A program made the position numbers and the translations under genes. The notes below the pieces were generated by a model. That model worked only from the letters and a program-made list of their open reading frames with translations, ran no database searches and was not told where the DNA came from. A DNA stretch of 64,000 bases from Bacteroidota bacterium (GTDB taxonomy: Bacteria; Bacteroidota; Bacteroidia; Cytophagales; Cyclobacteriaceae). Each line of letters opens with the position of its first letter. The first letter of the stretch is position 1. The stretch is taken from the NCBI GenBank assembly GCA_024280115.1, contig JAJRQT010000202.1, positions 1-64,000 of the forward strand, given 5' to 3'. This document shows, piece after piece, positions 8,960-18,485 of the stretch.

Positions 8960-9988
8960 TTATTGCCAATTATTTATTTTCTTCCAGGCTTCAAATTCTT
9001 TCAGCACATCCTTAGCTCCTACAAATTCTTTATACATCATGCGTGCCTGAAAAGAATATTCTTTCCCAACTTCAAAGTCGGGGACTATGAACTGAAAATC
9101 CCAAGCAGGATTTAGTTCTCCGCCTCCAGTTGGTGACTGAGAGAATCTGATGCCCTCTGCCGGATGAAACATGTAGGATAGCGCCATATTATGAAATAGC
9201 CCGTAATAAAAAGGCTGATCATATCTATAATCAGAAAAGTGAGATGCCAGACTCGCGTTGAAATTGGGTGCAAAATATACCGGATCTTTATCATCCTTCC
9301 ATAAATGGGTACTTTTCAAACCATGTTCTGTAGAATAGGCTGAAATCCATCCAACAGAATCAGAGGAACTGCTGCTGCCAAGGAAATTAATTTTCTTGTT
9401 TGATGGGGTATGAATATAGCTGGCCCAAAACAATCCCACATATCCATGCCGGAAAAACTTTTTATCATGTACAATAAAACGAAAAGTGATATCAATATAA
9501 TGGGGGCCGGTCAATTTGAAAGTCGTCTGACTTTCCAGGCTGGATAATGGTGTAGATGCCTGATATAAAATAACTTCTGTATCGGATTTCTTGTACAATT
9601 CCATAGGATTTTTGCGCGGTTCAAATAATACAGGCAGACTATCACCTCCAAAAATATGTTCCAGGTTAAACCCAGCATAGTTGGGTACAAACACCGATGA
9701 GTCCTGGGATGAGTGTGATAGTTCAGCGATGCCATTATAACCGGCACGATGATTTTCGCCAAATGATGTATTGTCCACAAAAACAGCTTTTAAATCACCG
9801 TTTTTCAGTCTGATAAATTTTTGGGCTTGAAGATTAACTGGTTTTAAGCCGGGTTGATTTAATGTATTCTGACCAGAAAAATCACCATTGTTGTTTTCAT
9901 GCTTGCCGCTATTTTCGCAGGATGAAAAAAGAAGCATTCCAAAACACAAAAAACCTGAAGTTAAAATGAGGATTAAGTTGCTTTTCAT
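8960..9988 (-). CDS. Uncharacterised exported lipoprotein
   Basis: 342 residues, with a lipoprotein signal (LLFSSC) followed by an Asn/Gly/Ser-rich linker to about residue 50. The rest is aromatic-rich and probably all-beta (for example HYIDITFRFIVHD, FFRHGYVGLFWASYIHTP, FYYGLFHNMALSYMF), which recalls galactose-mutarotase-like or carbohydrate-binding sandwiches. I do not recognise the family. It is transcribed opposite to its neighbours, with the nitrilase-fold gene on one side and the alpha/beta-hydrolase gene divergent on the other. A surface or periplasmic glycan-handling role would fit the locus but is not demonstrated. Confidence 0.72.
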   Translation of the reverse strand: MKSNLILILTSGFLCFGMLLFSSCENSGKHENNNGDFSGQNTLNQPGLKPVNLQAQKFIRLKNGDLKAVFVDNTSFGENHRAGYNGIAELSHSSQDSSVFVPNYAGFNLEHIFGGDSLPVLFEPRKNPMELYKKSDTEVILYQASTPLSSLESQTTFKLTGPHYIDITFRFIVHDKKFFRHGYVGLFWASYIHTPSNKKINFLGSSSSSDSVGWISAYSTEHGLKSTHLWKDDKDPVYFAPNFNASLASHFSDYRYDQPFYYGLFHNMALSYMFHPAEGIRFSQSPTGGGELNPAWDFQFIVPDFEVGKEYSFQARMMYKEFVGAKDVLKEFEAWKKINNWQ

Positions 9989-10084
9989 TATATATTTATA
10001 TGGATTTATTATAAAAATATAAATAATTCAGTGCGGCTGCAACAATCATTAAAAGTACTGAAGTTTTAATATATTAATTCAATG

Positions 10085-10184
10085 CCTTTGACTTAAGCTC
10101 CGATTCTCCCTCTCTGGAGAGGGTGTAGGCCTATCCGCCGGATCAGGCGGGGTGAGGAATTAAAAAATATGCTTAAGTCAAAGG
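10085..10184. repeat. 100-bp palindromic intergenic element
   Basis: Perfect 14-bp outer inverted repeats (CCTTTGACTTAAGC at 10085-10098, complement at 10171-10184) enclose two smaller hairpins, CCCTCTCTGGAGAGGG and CCGCC-GGATCA-GGCGG, and a GGGGTGAGG tail. It belongs to the same architectural class as the elements at 4915, 33812 and 40264. It fills much of the 329-bp gap between two divergent genes; nothing else is evident there. Confidence 0.7.
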
Positions 10185-10317
10185 TGTAATGGTGTCGGAC
10201 AAGGTAAGACAATAGTCTTCTTACACTAAACAACATTGGATAATAATAATATCATGCTGGAGTAGATTTCCGATACATTATAAGGCAGGATTTTTTAAAT
10301 AAAAATAGATAACCCAT

Positions 10318-12486
10318 ATGAAAAAACACTTAATTATTACCTGGATATTTTTTATCTCGACCCTGATTCCCGGACAGGCACAAGATGATGTCACGCTCTT
10401 CAATTACTGGAAATACTATTCAGATGCCGAAAACTCACTTTACAAGCAATTGTCTTCTGTGGCCTTTGAGCAACTGGAATCGAGAAAAGCAGAGATCAAT
10501 AAATTAAAAACCATTGCAGATTGGCAGGAAAGGCAATCTGTGGTCCGGCGTAAGTTGCAGGAGATAATGGGTCCTTTCCCGGAAAAAACACCATTAAATG
10601 CACGTGTGACAGGTGTATTGAAGCGAGACGGTTATCGTGTGGAAAAGTTGATCTATGAGTCCATACCGGGTTATTATGTAACTGCGGCTCTTTTCATCCC
10701 TGATAATATCAAAGGCCGGGCACCAGCCATTCTTAATGCTATCGGTCACAGCCCACAAAGTTTCAGAAGGGATATTTATCAGAATTTTATCATCAATCTT
10801 GTAAAAAAAGGATTTATAGTATTAGCCTATGATCAGATCGGGCAAGGTGAGCGTGTGCAATATTATGATGAGAAAACAAGGAAATCAAAATTCCGGCCAA
10901 ACACTGAACACTCCTTCCCCGGGGGTCAGTGCTTCATTTCCGGTTATTCACCGTCGAGATATTTTATATGGGATGGGATTCGTGCTATTGATTATCTCCT
11001 GACTCGAAAAGAAGTAGATCCTGACCGGATCGGTATGACTGGACTCTCTGGAGGAGGCACTTCTACAGCGTTTATTGGTGCCATTGACGACAGGATCCTG
11101 GCGACGGCGCCCACATGTTTTATTACAAATTACAAATACCTTTTTTTGTCCGAAGGTCCTCAAGATGCCGAACAGAATATTTATCGTTTTCTCAATGAAG
11201 GGTTAGATCATGCTGATTTAATTGAATTGCGTGCGCCGAAACCTACCTTGATCGTGGGCACTACCAGGGATTTTTTCAGTATTCAGGGTTTGCGTGAAAC
11301 TTTCTTTGAAGCAAAAAGCGCCTACCGTGCCTTTGGTGCAGAAGACTTTTTGCAAAAGTCTGAGGAGAATTACGTCCATGGTTTTACAAAGAAAAATAAT
11401 GAAGCCACCTATGCTTTTTTTCAGAAATATCTGAATAACCCGGGTGATTCAACGGAAGAAGAAGTTGATATTATACCGGAAAAAGAGCTACAGGTAACAA
11501 AGACAGGTCAGCTTGTAACATCTTTAAATGGGGAAACTATGTATTCGTTAAACAAAACGATTGTTGAAAAGCAGGCGTCAGGTTTGGAAAAATCGCGAAC
11601 GAATATAGAAGAACATTTATCCAATGTTCCCGATGCAGCGATAAGATTATCAGGTTTTTCTTACCCAAAGGAATTTAACCCTGAAATTTTTTCAGGACGA
11701 TATGTAAATGAGCACTATACCCTGGAAAAATACCTGATACAAGGAAGTGGTGATTACATGCTTCCGCTCGCTTTGTTTATGCCCGGTAAAAACAATAAAA
11801 ATGAAGCAATCCTTTTATTGGATGAGAGAGGAAAGGATTTTGCCGTAAATAGTGACAGTCTGGCAAGGCAGCTTGTAGCAAATGGATATACGGTTTTATT
11901 GGGAGATCTCCCGGGAATCGGAGAGATGGGGCCGGGATACTTCAGAGGTGATGCTTATATTGATAATGTTTCATATAACCTTTGGTTTGCAGGTATTCTG
12001 ACAGGAAAATCTATTGTTGGAATTAGAGCGGAAGATATTATCAGAATGGTACATTTTCTTAAGACAAACTTTGCCGAAAACAAATCTATTACTGCAATAT
12101 CTGTTGGAATGCTCGGGAGCGAACTACTTCATGCGGCAGCTTTTGAAGAGGATATTCAAAGGGTTTGCCTCCTACAGCCATTTCTCAGTTATGCAGACAT
12201 AGCAATGACACATTATTATAAACCCTCATTTATACATTCAATAGTAGCAGGAGCAATTGAAAAATATGATCTTCCCGATCTGATGGCTGTATTAACCCCA
12301 CGCAAAGTGCTTGTTATAAATCCCTTGTCAGGTGATGGTTTGATGGCTGATAATTCAGACACTAAAAAATGTTTTAATTTCCCACTCGAGGTATATTCGA
12401 ATAAAAACGTTTCCGGAAACCTGGAAATATTCAATGAATTAGAAAATAATATGGTCCTGAAGCAATTGATATCCTGGCTTGAATAA
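10318..12486 (+). CDS. Tandem alpha/beta-hydrolase (acetyl-esterase-like), exported
   Basis: 722 residues with a Sec signal peptide (cleaved after GQAQ). The first half is an alpha/beta-hydrolase of the acetyl-xylan-esterase/dienelactone-hydrolase type, with the nucleophile elbow GMTGLSGGG (S244), a likely acid Asp in VGTTRDFFS and a likely His in NYVHGF. The second half (about residues 470-720) repeats the fold (ALFMPGKNNKNEAILLLD, GYTVLLGDLPGIGEMG), but the elbow reads ISVGMLGSELL, with no Ser, so this copy should be inactive. A carbohydrate deacylase role is plausible: O-acetyl groups often cap glycans. The GH109-type gene follows 51 bp downstream on the same strand. Confidence 0.8.
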   Translation: MKKHLIITWIFFISTLIPGQAQDDVTLFNYWKYYSDAENSLYKQLSSVAFEQLESRKAEINKLKTIADWQERQSVVRRKLQEIMGPFPEKTPLNARVTGVLKRDGYRVEKLIYESIPGYYVTAALFIPDNIKGRAPAILNAIGHSPQSFRRDIYQNFIINLVKKGFIVLAYDQIGQGERVQYYDEKTRKSKFRPNTEHSFPGGQCFISGYSPSRYFIWDGIRAIDYLLTRKEVDPDRIGMTGLSGGGTSTAFIGAIDDRILATAPTCFITNYKYLFLSEGPQDAEQNIYRFLNEGLDHADLIELRAPKPTLIVGTTRDFFSIQGLRETFFEAKSAYRAFGAEDFLQKSEENYVHGFTKKNNEATYAFFQKYLNNPGDSTEEEVDIIPEKELQVTKTGQLVTSLNGETMYSLNKTIVEKQASGLEKSRTNIEEHLSNVPDAAIRLSGFSYPKEFNPEIFSGRYVNEHYTLEKYLIQGSGDYMLPLALFMPGKNNKNEAILLLDERGKDFAVNSDSLARQLVANGYTVLLGDLPGIGEMGPGYFRGDAYIDNVSYNLWFAGILTGKSIVGIRAEDIIRMVHFLKTNFAENKSITAISVGMLGSELLHAAAFEEDIQRVCLLQPFLSYADIAMTHYYKPSFIHSIVAGAIEKYDLPDLMAVLTPRKVLVINPLSGDGLMADNSDTKKCFNFPLEVYSNKNVSGNLEIFNELENNMVLKQLISWLE

Positions 12487-12537
12487 TGAATATTTTAAAC
12501 TATATACATTATCTTAGTTAAGTAGAACTAAAAGTTT

Positions 12538-13845
12538 ATGAAAAATTCTAAAATAAAAAGACGCGAATTCGCAAAGACGGTTTCCGTTGCTGGATTAGGA
12601 CTAACTCTCCAGACATCATCTTTTGCAAATCCTATGAAAAAAATAGACAAGACAGTGAGATTTGGCGTCATAGGAATTGGAAACCGTGGCACCCACTTAA
12701 TGAAAACCTTATTGAGCATTGAAGGTGTTGAGATTGGCGGCCTTTGTGACATAGACAAGTCGCAGCTCGACAATGCCATAAATATTTGTGTGGAAGCCGG
12801 TAGGAAAAAACCAGAAGGGTATTATAAAAACGAGCAAAGTTATCGGCAGTTGTTGGACCGCGAAGATATTGATGCCGTGCTAATAGCCACTTATTGGGAT
12901 AGTCATGCAGCAATTGCTACATATGCGATGGAACAGGAAAAATACCCTGGCATCGAGGTGCCCGCCGCACTCTCACTGAAAGAGTGTTGGGATTTAGTTG
13001 ACACTTCAGAAAGGACCGGTGTTCCCTGTATGATGTTGGAGAACTGGAGTTTCAGAAAAGACAACCTGGCTGTGCTCAATATGATCAGGGATGGTCTACT
13101 GGGAGAAATGGTTCATTGTCATAGTGCACATTCCCATGATTGCGTTGATCATTGGTTTTTTGATGCGAAAGATGGCCATCAAAGGTGGCCCGCTAAATAC
13201 CTGATAAATTACAACAGAGACCAGTATCCAACACATGGCCTCGGGCCTGTTTTGAGCTGGATGGATATCAATTGCGGAGACAGCATCTCGCAAATTTATT
13301 CATCAGCAACGGCTTCCAAAGGAATTAACGCCTATATGAAAAGGAAATTTGGAGATGATCATCCCAATGCTAAACTGAAATACAAGCAGGGAGATATCGT
13401 TACATCCACACTAAAAACCCAAAATGGGAAGACCATAATTGTAAACTATGATATGCAATTACCCCGTCCTTATGATAACAGGTGGATGGTGCAGGGAACT
13501 TTGGGTATTTATAACGAGCAGAGAGACGCAGTCTATCTGACTGACAAAAGTCCAAAATATCATGAATGGGAACCTTTTAAGCTATATGAAAAAGAATATT
13601 TACATAGTTGGTGGAATAAGAAGAATAGCAGTGGAGGCCACGGTGGAGTGGACAGTCTTGAGTTGGAGCTTTTTGTAAAGGCAGTAAGAGACAAAACCAA
13701 TACACCGATAGACGTTTATGATTCAGTTACTATGAGTGCAGTTGTACCACTTTCAGGGTTATCCATCGAAAAGAACCAACCGGTGGAATTTCCTGATTTC
13801 ACGAGGGGAAAATGGAAAGGAAGAAAGCCGTATTTTGGGGTGTAG
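12538..13845 (+). CDS. GH109-type NAD-dependent glycosidase (alpha-N-acetylgalactosaminidase family), Tat-exported
   Basis: 435 residues. The Tat signal (KIKRREFAKTVSVAGLG) precedes a Rossmann domain with FGVIGIGNRGTH. The rest matches GH109 hallmarks: VPAALSLKECWDLVD, TGVPCMMLEN, NMIRDGLLGEMVHCH, YPTHGLGPV (H233) and GHGGVDSLELELF, and it ends with FPDFTRGKW before a short tail. Family knowledge: GH109 enzymes use bound NAD+ in an oxidation-elimination mechanism, and the founding members remove terminal alpha-GalNAc from blood-group A antigens. Length fits the family. Many GH109-like proteins have unproven specificity, so the family is firm and the substrate is inferred. It is preceded by the esterase and followed by the first regulatory module. 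Confidence 0.85.
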   Translation: MKNSKIKRREFAKTVSVAGLGLTLQTSSFANPMKKIDKTVRFGVIGIGNRGTHLMKTLLSIEGVEIGGLCDIDKSQLDNAINICVEAGRKKPEGYYKNEQSYRQLLDREDIDAVLIATYWDSHAAIATYAMEQEKYPGIEVPAALSLKECWDLVDTSERTGVPCMMLENWSFRKDNLAVLNMIRDGLLGEMVHCHSAHSHDCVDHWFFDAKDGHQRWPAKYLINYNRDQYPTHGLGPVLSWMDINCGDSISQIYSSATASKGINAYMKRKFGDDHPNAKLKYKQGDIVTSTLKTQNGKTIIVNYDMQLPRPYDNRWMVQGTLGIYNEQRDAVYLTDKSPKYHEWEPFKLYEKEYLHSWWNKKNSSGGHGGVDSLELELFVKAVRDKTNTPIDVYDSVTMSAVVPLSGLSIEKNQPVEFPDFTRGKWKGRKPYFGV

Positions 13846-13965
13846 TTTTACTGTGGTTATAAAAGTGAGGTAAGTAAATACAAGTTTAAAATATGCCATT
13901 GCCCCACTTATAAAACAGAGTCTTTTAAAATCTTTATTTTGAACCGATTTTCATATTTAAAATAA

Positions 13966-13996
13966 CTTGTATATGATCTAAAAATAATTATATTTG
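13966..13996 (+). promoter_or_regulatory. Probable promoter of the eroded sigma-factor gene
   Basis: CTTG at 13966-13969, a 19-bp spacer, then TATATTTG at 13989-13996, a full match to TAnnTTTG. It overlaps the upstream TTG codon at 13994, which argues that translation begins at the ATG at 14015. The paralogous module has the same layout at 20134-20166. Confidence 0.55.
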
Positions 13997-14014
13997 TTAA
14001 CGCCCAAATTTATT

Positions 14015-14638
14015 ATGATTAGTTTAGATCACAAGTTTTTTGATTTTGAGGTATCAACGCACTGTCAAATTAAACAGGATACACAAATAATTGACCTGAA
14101 AGAATTATTTTTTAAGCACAATATCATACGCTCAAATTACAGCAAATCTTTAATTCAGAATTTATATTTTGTTGAAGACTACATTCATTATTTATTCCAT
14201 TATTTCTGGTCGAAAAAATATCCTCTTGGAGATATTGATTCAGTAATATATTATCTACTTTCTTCTTTCAGAAGAAGACTATTCAGGATCTTAGGCGAAA
14301 AAGAAAAAGGCCAAAAACTGTTAAAGGGAATTAAATTTGGATATCAGAAAGGCGAAGATTTTTTTGGAAAAAAGTTTGTGGTCAATTTTAATGTGAATGA
14401 AAAGGAAAGAACCTTAAAATTAGTTGTTGATAAATTACCTAAGGGGCAAAAAGAAGTTCTGCAAAAAAGGTTTTTAGTTGGTTTACCTTATAATGATAAA
14501 ACCTCCAAAATTGGCACCTCGAACGTTAGCTCAAAAAAGCTTGTTTCCGAAGCGATCAAAATTCTTCGAAATAAAATTCCTCTAATTTTTTTAAAGAAAT
14601 ATGCTATAATTTCAGTCCAACCTGCTCTATTATTCTGA
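14015..14638 (+). pseudogene. Eroded ECF sigma-70 factor (paralogue of the one at 20179)
   Basis: About 207 codons from the ATG at 14015, still open but degenerate. It is clearly a duplicate of the sigma factor at 20179-20835: blocks such as FRRRLFRILGEKEKGQKLL are shared. Conserved positions are altered: VEDCIHDLF has become VEDYIHYLF, and in region 4 SEITLKMGISNVSARK has become NDKTSKIGTSNVSSKK. Next to the ancestral stop there is a one-base length difference, so the frame runs on for about 19 codons through what is 3' untranslated sequence in the other copy. The first ~40 residues are replaced or unalignable. Its FecR partner is a relic. It is probably a pseudogene, though a residual DNA-binding role cannot be excluded. 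Confidence 0.75.
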
Positions 14639-14659
14639 AAAGATATTAAGGCATTAAAG

Positions 14660-14840
14660 ATGGAATAACTACATGAAAAAATAGATAAATTAATACTAAA
14701 ACCAGGTTTGAAATTGGGCGAATAGATTGAACACACAGAATATTGAAGAATGGAAATGTTATTTAAGGAATGGAATAAAAACTTATTTTTTCTTTCAAAA
14801 TGGAAGGAAGTACAATTATTATTAGTGGTAAAAATAAAAA
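14660..14840 (+). pseudogene. FecR anti-sigma relic with large internal deletion
   Basis: The sequence starts like the intact fecR (AGATGGAAT context) and aligns with its residues 1 to ~41, with stops at codon 3 and codon 22. It then jumps directly to sequence matching the last ~20 codons (TTTTTCTTTCAAAATGGAAGG in the relic against the same block in the intact gene). The transmembrane segment and almost the whole FecR domain, about 285 codons, are gone. It sits in the expected place between sigma and SusC, so it marks decay of the first module rather than a random fragment. Confidence 0.85.
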
Positions 14841-14876
14841 TATGAAAAAAATAGACACCTCTTAATGCGCAAACAT

Positions 14877-14898
14877 TAATCTTTTCGCAAAAAGATTA
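14877..14898 (+). promoter_or_regulatory. Stem-loop in the leader of the first SusC gene
   Basis: A perfect 9-bp stem TAATCTTTT/AAAAGATTA with a four-base loop (CGCA), located 69 bp before the SusC start. No T-run follows, so it is not an ordinary terminator. A hairpin of different sequence occupies the same place before the second SusC (21987-22016). It may be a leader attenuator or an mRNA-processing/stability element. Confidence 0.5.
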
Positions 14899-14966
14899 GC
14901 CAAAAACACACTTTCTTATAAGCATAGAAAGCAAATCAATTAATTGTATATAAACTACCCAAAATC

Positions 14967-17900
14967 ATGAAACGTAAACTATTAGGACAAATTTGGTATT
15001 TGACAAAATTATTATTCTACGGCACAGTTATACAGTGCTTTATGTTATCCATTCTTTTTGCCACAGACATCAATGCACTAAAGAAAAGTATTGATAATAT
15101 CCATCTGGATATTGATTTGAAAAATAGCAGCATAAAAAATGCTTTCAAAGTATTAGAAAAGGAAACGGGACTATATTTTACCTATTCTGATATATCCATT
15201 GACCAGAATATAATAATTGATTATTCTACAGAAGATGCGTCATTACGGGATGTTCTGAGCTATTTGGCAAAAGAATATAATCTTCAATTCAGAAGGGTTA
15301 ATGAGACCGTCAATGTCTCTAAAAAAAGTAGCTTTCATGAAGCTGTTACCGAAACAATTACCTCCTTGAATCAAACAAGAGAAGTTACCGGAAAAGTTAC
15401 CGGTGATGATGGAGAAGTTCTTCCGGGAGCATCTATTATAGTTAAAGGGACTTCCGACGGCACTGTTACAGATTTGGAGGGGAACTATAGTATTTCTGTT
15501 CCTGGCGAAGAAACAATACTTAGTTTTTCATATGTGGGTTTTGAAGGTGTTGAGGTACAGGTGGGCAACCAATCGGTGATCGATATTGAAATGAAAGTAA
15601 ATGCCGAAAGCCTTTCAGAAGTTGTCGTAACAGCTCTTGGTATAAATAAGGAACTAAAATCTATTGGGTATGCCACACAAAAAGTAAAAGGAGCGGTTCT
15701 TACTCAGGCAAATACTACAAATTTAGGAAATATGCTTACAGGGCAGGTTGCTGGTTTAACTGTTAAAAATCCAACAGGTATGTTTCAAGCACCGTCATTT
15801 GTATTGAGAGGAAATAAACCTTTGATAGTTATAGATGGAATTATTGTTGAAACAGATCTATATGATGTATCTGCAAACGACATCGAATCAATCAATGTGC
15901 TGAAAGGAACTGCGGCATCTGCATTGTATGGTTCAAGGGGTAAAGACGGAGCAATACTTATAACAACAAAACTTGCCAAGACTGAGGGTTTAACAATTAG
16001 TGTAAATCATGCAACAATGGTTACGGCAGGATATACTGTATTTCCAGAATCTCAAACAGAGTATGGCAATGGTTCAAATGGAAAATATGAATTTTGGGAT
16101 GGTAAGGATGGAGGAGTATCAGATGGTGATATGATCTGGGGTCCTAAATTCGAACCTGGTGTAATGGTAAAACAATGGAATAGTCCTATTTTAGATAACG
16201 TAACTGGTAATCAGATTCCATGGTGGGGAGATGTGTCTGGAACCCAATACGATGACAAATCCAGGTATTCGAGGGTGCCAACACCTTGGGAATATCACAA
16301 CAATTTAAAGGATTTTATGGGAACAGGTGTGCAAACCTCAACGGATTTTGAAGTTGCGTATAAAAGTGAAAAGGTTAACTATAGACTTTCTGGAAAGTAT
16401 GCATACCAAGAAGGACAAGTACCAAACACTTCTCTGACTACAGGTGGTTTAAGCTTTAATTCTTCCATTAAACTCACAAATAAACTAACCTTGGATACTA
16501 AACTCGCATATAATAAGGTTTATTCTCCTAACTTTCCTCGTCATGGGTATGGCCCAAGAAATCACATGTACACCATTTTGATATGGATGGGTGATGATGT
16601 AAATGGTAAGGATTTAAATGCTCACCGATATATTCCAGGTCAGGAAGGTTATCGGCAAGCTAACTTTAATTATGCTTGGTACAATAATGTATATTTTGCC
16701 GCATACGAATTAAACCAGGTTCATGATTCCAATGTGTTGAATGGTTTGATGTCATTGAATTGGCAACTAACAGATGACTTCAGTATTCAGGGGAGAGTAT
16801 CTGCAATCAATAGAAGCACCTTTGCAGATAGGCAGAGTCCTAAAAGTTATCTTAACTACGGAGATCCAAGAGAAGGTGATTATAAAATATGGAACACGGG
16901 CAGACTTAGGGTGGATTCTGATATTCTTATGACTTACAATAAAAAAATCAATTCGAATCTTGTGCTGAATATAAATGCCGGAGCTTCCTCTTTTTATAGA
17001 AAGTTTCATGAGGAATACACTGCTACAGATGGTCTTATAGTTCCTTTTGTTTACAGTTTGAATAACACTCAGGGGAACGTTAAAGCATCAAATTACCTTG
17101 AAAAGGAAGCAATTCGCAGCGTATATACAACAATAAGTGTAGATCTTTATGATGCTTTATTTTTAAATGTAGCTGCCAGAAATGATTGGTCTTCTACCCT
17201 TCCAAAGGAAAATAGTTCCTTTTTCTATCCTTCTGCATCAGCGAGTTTATTATTATCCAGGTTTTTAAATTTGCCGGATGTCTTTGATTTTCTAAAAGTT
17301 TCTTCCGCATGGGCAGAAGTATCCAGTGGTTTAGACCCATATCAAATTTCACCATTTTATAACAATAATGGCTTATATGGAGTAAGTACTAAATTGACTT
17401 ATTCCGGAGGAATTATAAACCCATATATTGCACCGGAAAAATCAACTTCTTTTGAAGTTGGTTTGTCAACGTCTTTTTGGCAAAAAAGGATGAGTTTTGA
17501 TTTCACTTATTATAATATCCTTGATGAAAACCAAATTATTAATCTTCCAATATCTCCAGCTTCAGGATTTAATAGTCGCAAAGTGAATGGTAATGAATTT
17601 AAAACAAATGGAGTAGAAATCGTTTTGGGAGCTAATCCCATTAGAAGCGATAATTTCCGCTGGGATTTTTTAATAAATTGGAGTCGTAGAGTAAGAACCT
17701 TAGCAAGCATATATGGTGGTGAAGAAAAATTTGGTAATTACTCCGTTGGTGAGAGAATGGATAATTATTACGGTACGGGATGGATGTATAGTGCTGATGG
17801 CCAATTAATCTTGTCAGAGTCCAATGGCTTGCCAACAAGAGATAGCTATCCGCAAATGAAAGGTCATTTAGATCCTAATTGGGTATTTGGATTTCAAAAT

Positions 17901-18461
17901 AATTTGAATTACAAAAAATTTAAACTTGAAATTGGAATAGATGGCGTAAAAGGTGGAGTAATGAGATCAAGATCTGTTGAGAAAATGTGGTGGGGCGGTA
18001 AACATCCCAATTCTACGGAATTCAGAGATGAGGAATATGCGGCTGGTGTACCTGTATATACTCCTGAAGGCGTCAACGTCACAGGGGGAGAGCTGACCAG
18101 AGACACTGATGGAACAGTTATTTCTGATACAAGAGAATACAAGCCAAATACAACAAAAGTGAGTTGGCAAACCTGGGGGCAACAGTATCCTTATCGAGCA
18201 CGTGTTTCTTATAAGGAAAGTAAAAAATTTGCTAACATATTTGATAGAAGCTTTATCAAACTGAGAAGTGTTACTTTGTCCTATGATCTGACCAGCGCTA
18301 TCAATTCTAATTTTATTAAAAAATTCGAAGTAGCAGTTTATGGGTACAACCTTTTAATTATAAAAAAGGCAGATATCATTGACCCTGACTTCGGTAACGA
18401 TAATAGTCTTCAGGATCCTTCTGCAAGATATTTGGGTATGAGGTTTAATCTTACATTTTAG
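14967..18461 (+). CDS. SusC/RagA-type TonB-dependent transporter A, with STN signalling domain
   Basis: 1164 residues. Signal peptide (about 1-36); STN signalling domain (about 45-120); carboxypeptidase-regulatory-like beta domain (about 138-215, GKVTGDDGEVLPGASI); plug beginning at SEVVVTALGINKELKSIGYATQ; beta-barrel ending in the typical FNLTF. The STN domain should contact a periplasmic FecR, as in surface-signalling transporters. Its own FecR is a relic, but the STN is about 70% identical to that of transporter B, so it may signal through FecR-B. The ALGI..KELKSIGYAT plug type normally pairs with the SusD_2 class of SusD, which is what follows 24 bp downstream. It should import oligosaccharides across the outer membrane. 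Confidence 0.93.
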   Translation: MKRKLLGQIWYLTKLLFYGTVIQCFMLSILFATDINALKKSIDNIHLDIDLKNSSIKNAFKVLEKETGLYFTYSDISIDQNIIIDYSTEDASLRDVLSYLAKEYNLQFRRVNETVNVSKKSSFHEAVTETITSLNQTREVTGKVTGDDGEVLPGASIIVKGTSDGTVTDLEGNYSISVPGEETILSFSYVGFEGVEVQVGNQSVIDIEMKVNAESLSEVVVTALGINKELKSIGYATQKVKGAVLTQANTTNLGNMLTGQVAGLTVKNPTGMFQAPSFVLRGNKPLIVIDGIIVETDLYDVSANDIESINVLKGTAASALYGSRGKDGAILITTKLAKTEGLTISVNHATMVTAGYTVFPESQTEYGNGSNGKYEFWDGKDGGVSDGDMIWGPKFEPGVMVKQWNSPILDNVTGNQIPWWGDVSGTQYDDKSRYSRVPTPWEYHNNLKDFMGTGVQTSTDFEVAYKSEKVNYRLSGKYAYQEGQVPNTSLTTGGLSFNSSIKLTNKLTLDTKLAYNKVYSPNFPRHGYGPRNHMYTILIWMGDDVNGKDLNAHRYIPGQEGYRQANFNYAWYNNVYFAAYELNQVHDSNVLNGLMSLNWQLTDDFSIQGRVSAINRSTFADRQSPKSYLNYGDPREGDYKIWNTGRLRVDSDILMTYNKKINSNLVLNINAGASSFYRKFHEEYTATDGLIVPFVYSLNNTQGNVKASNYLEKEAIRSVYTTISVDLYDALFLNVAARNDWSSTLPKENSSFFYPSASASLLLSRFLNLPDVFDFLKVSSAWAEVSSGLDPYQISPFYNNNGLYGVSTKLTYSGGIINPYIAPEKSTSFEVGLSTSFWQKRMSFDFTYYNILDENQIINLPISPASGFNSRKVNGNEFKTNGVEIVLGANPIRSDNFRWDFLINWSRRVRTLASIYGGEEKFGNYSVGERMDNYYGTGWMYSADGQLILSESNGLPTRDSYPQMKGHLDPNWVFGFQNNLNYKKFKLEIGIDGVKGGVMRSRSVEKMWWGGKHPNSTEFRDEEYAAGVPVYTPEGVNVTGGELTRDTDGTVISDTREYKPNTTKVSWQTWGQQYPYRARVSYKESKKFANIFDRSFIKLRSVTLSYDLTSAINSNFIKKFEVAVYGYNLLIIKKADIIDPDFGNDNSLQDPSARYLGMRFNLTF

Positions 18462-18485
18462 TATTCAACTTTTAAACTAAAGAAA

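Noticed and set aside
13994..14014. TTG as the start of the eroded sigma gene
   Set aside because: The codon lies within the -7 promoter element TATATTTG; the ATG at 14015 is the better start.
14877..14898. Hairpin read as a rho-independent terminator
   Set aside because: No T-run follows it, and a terminator here would cut off the intact SusC-A gene.
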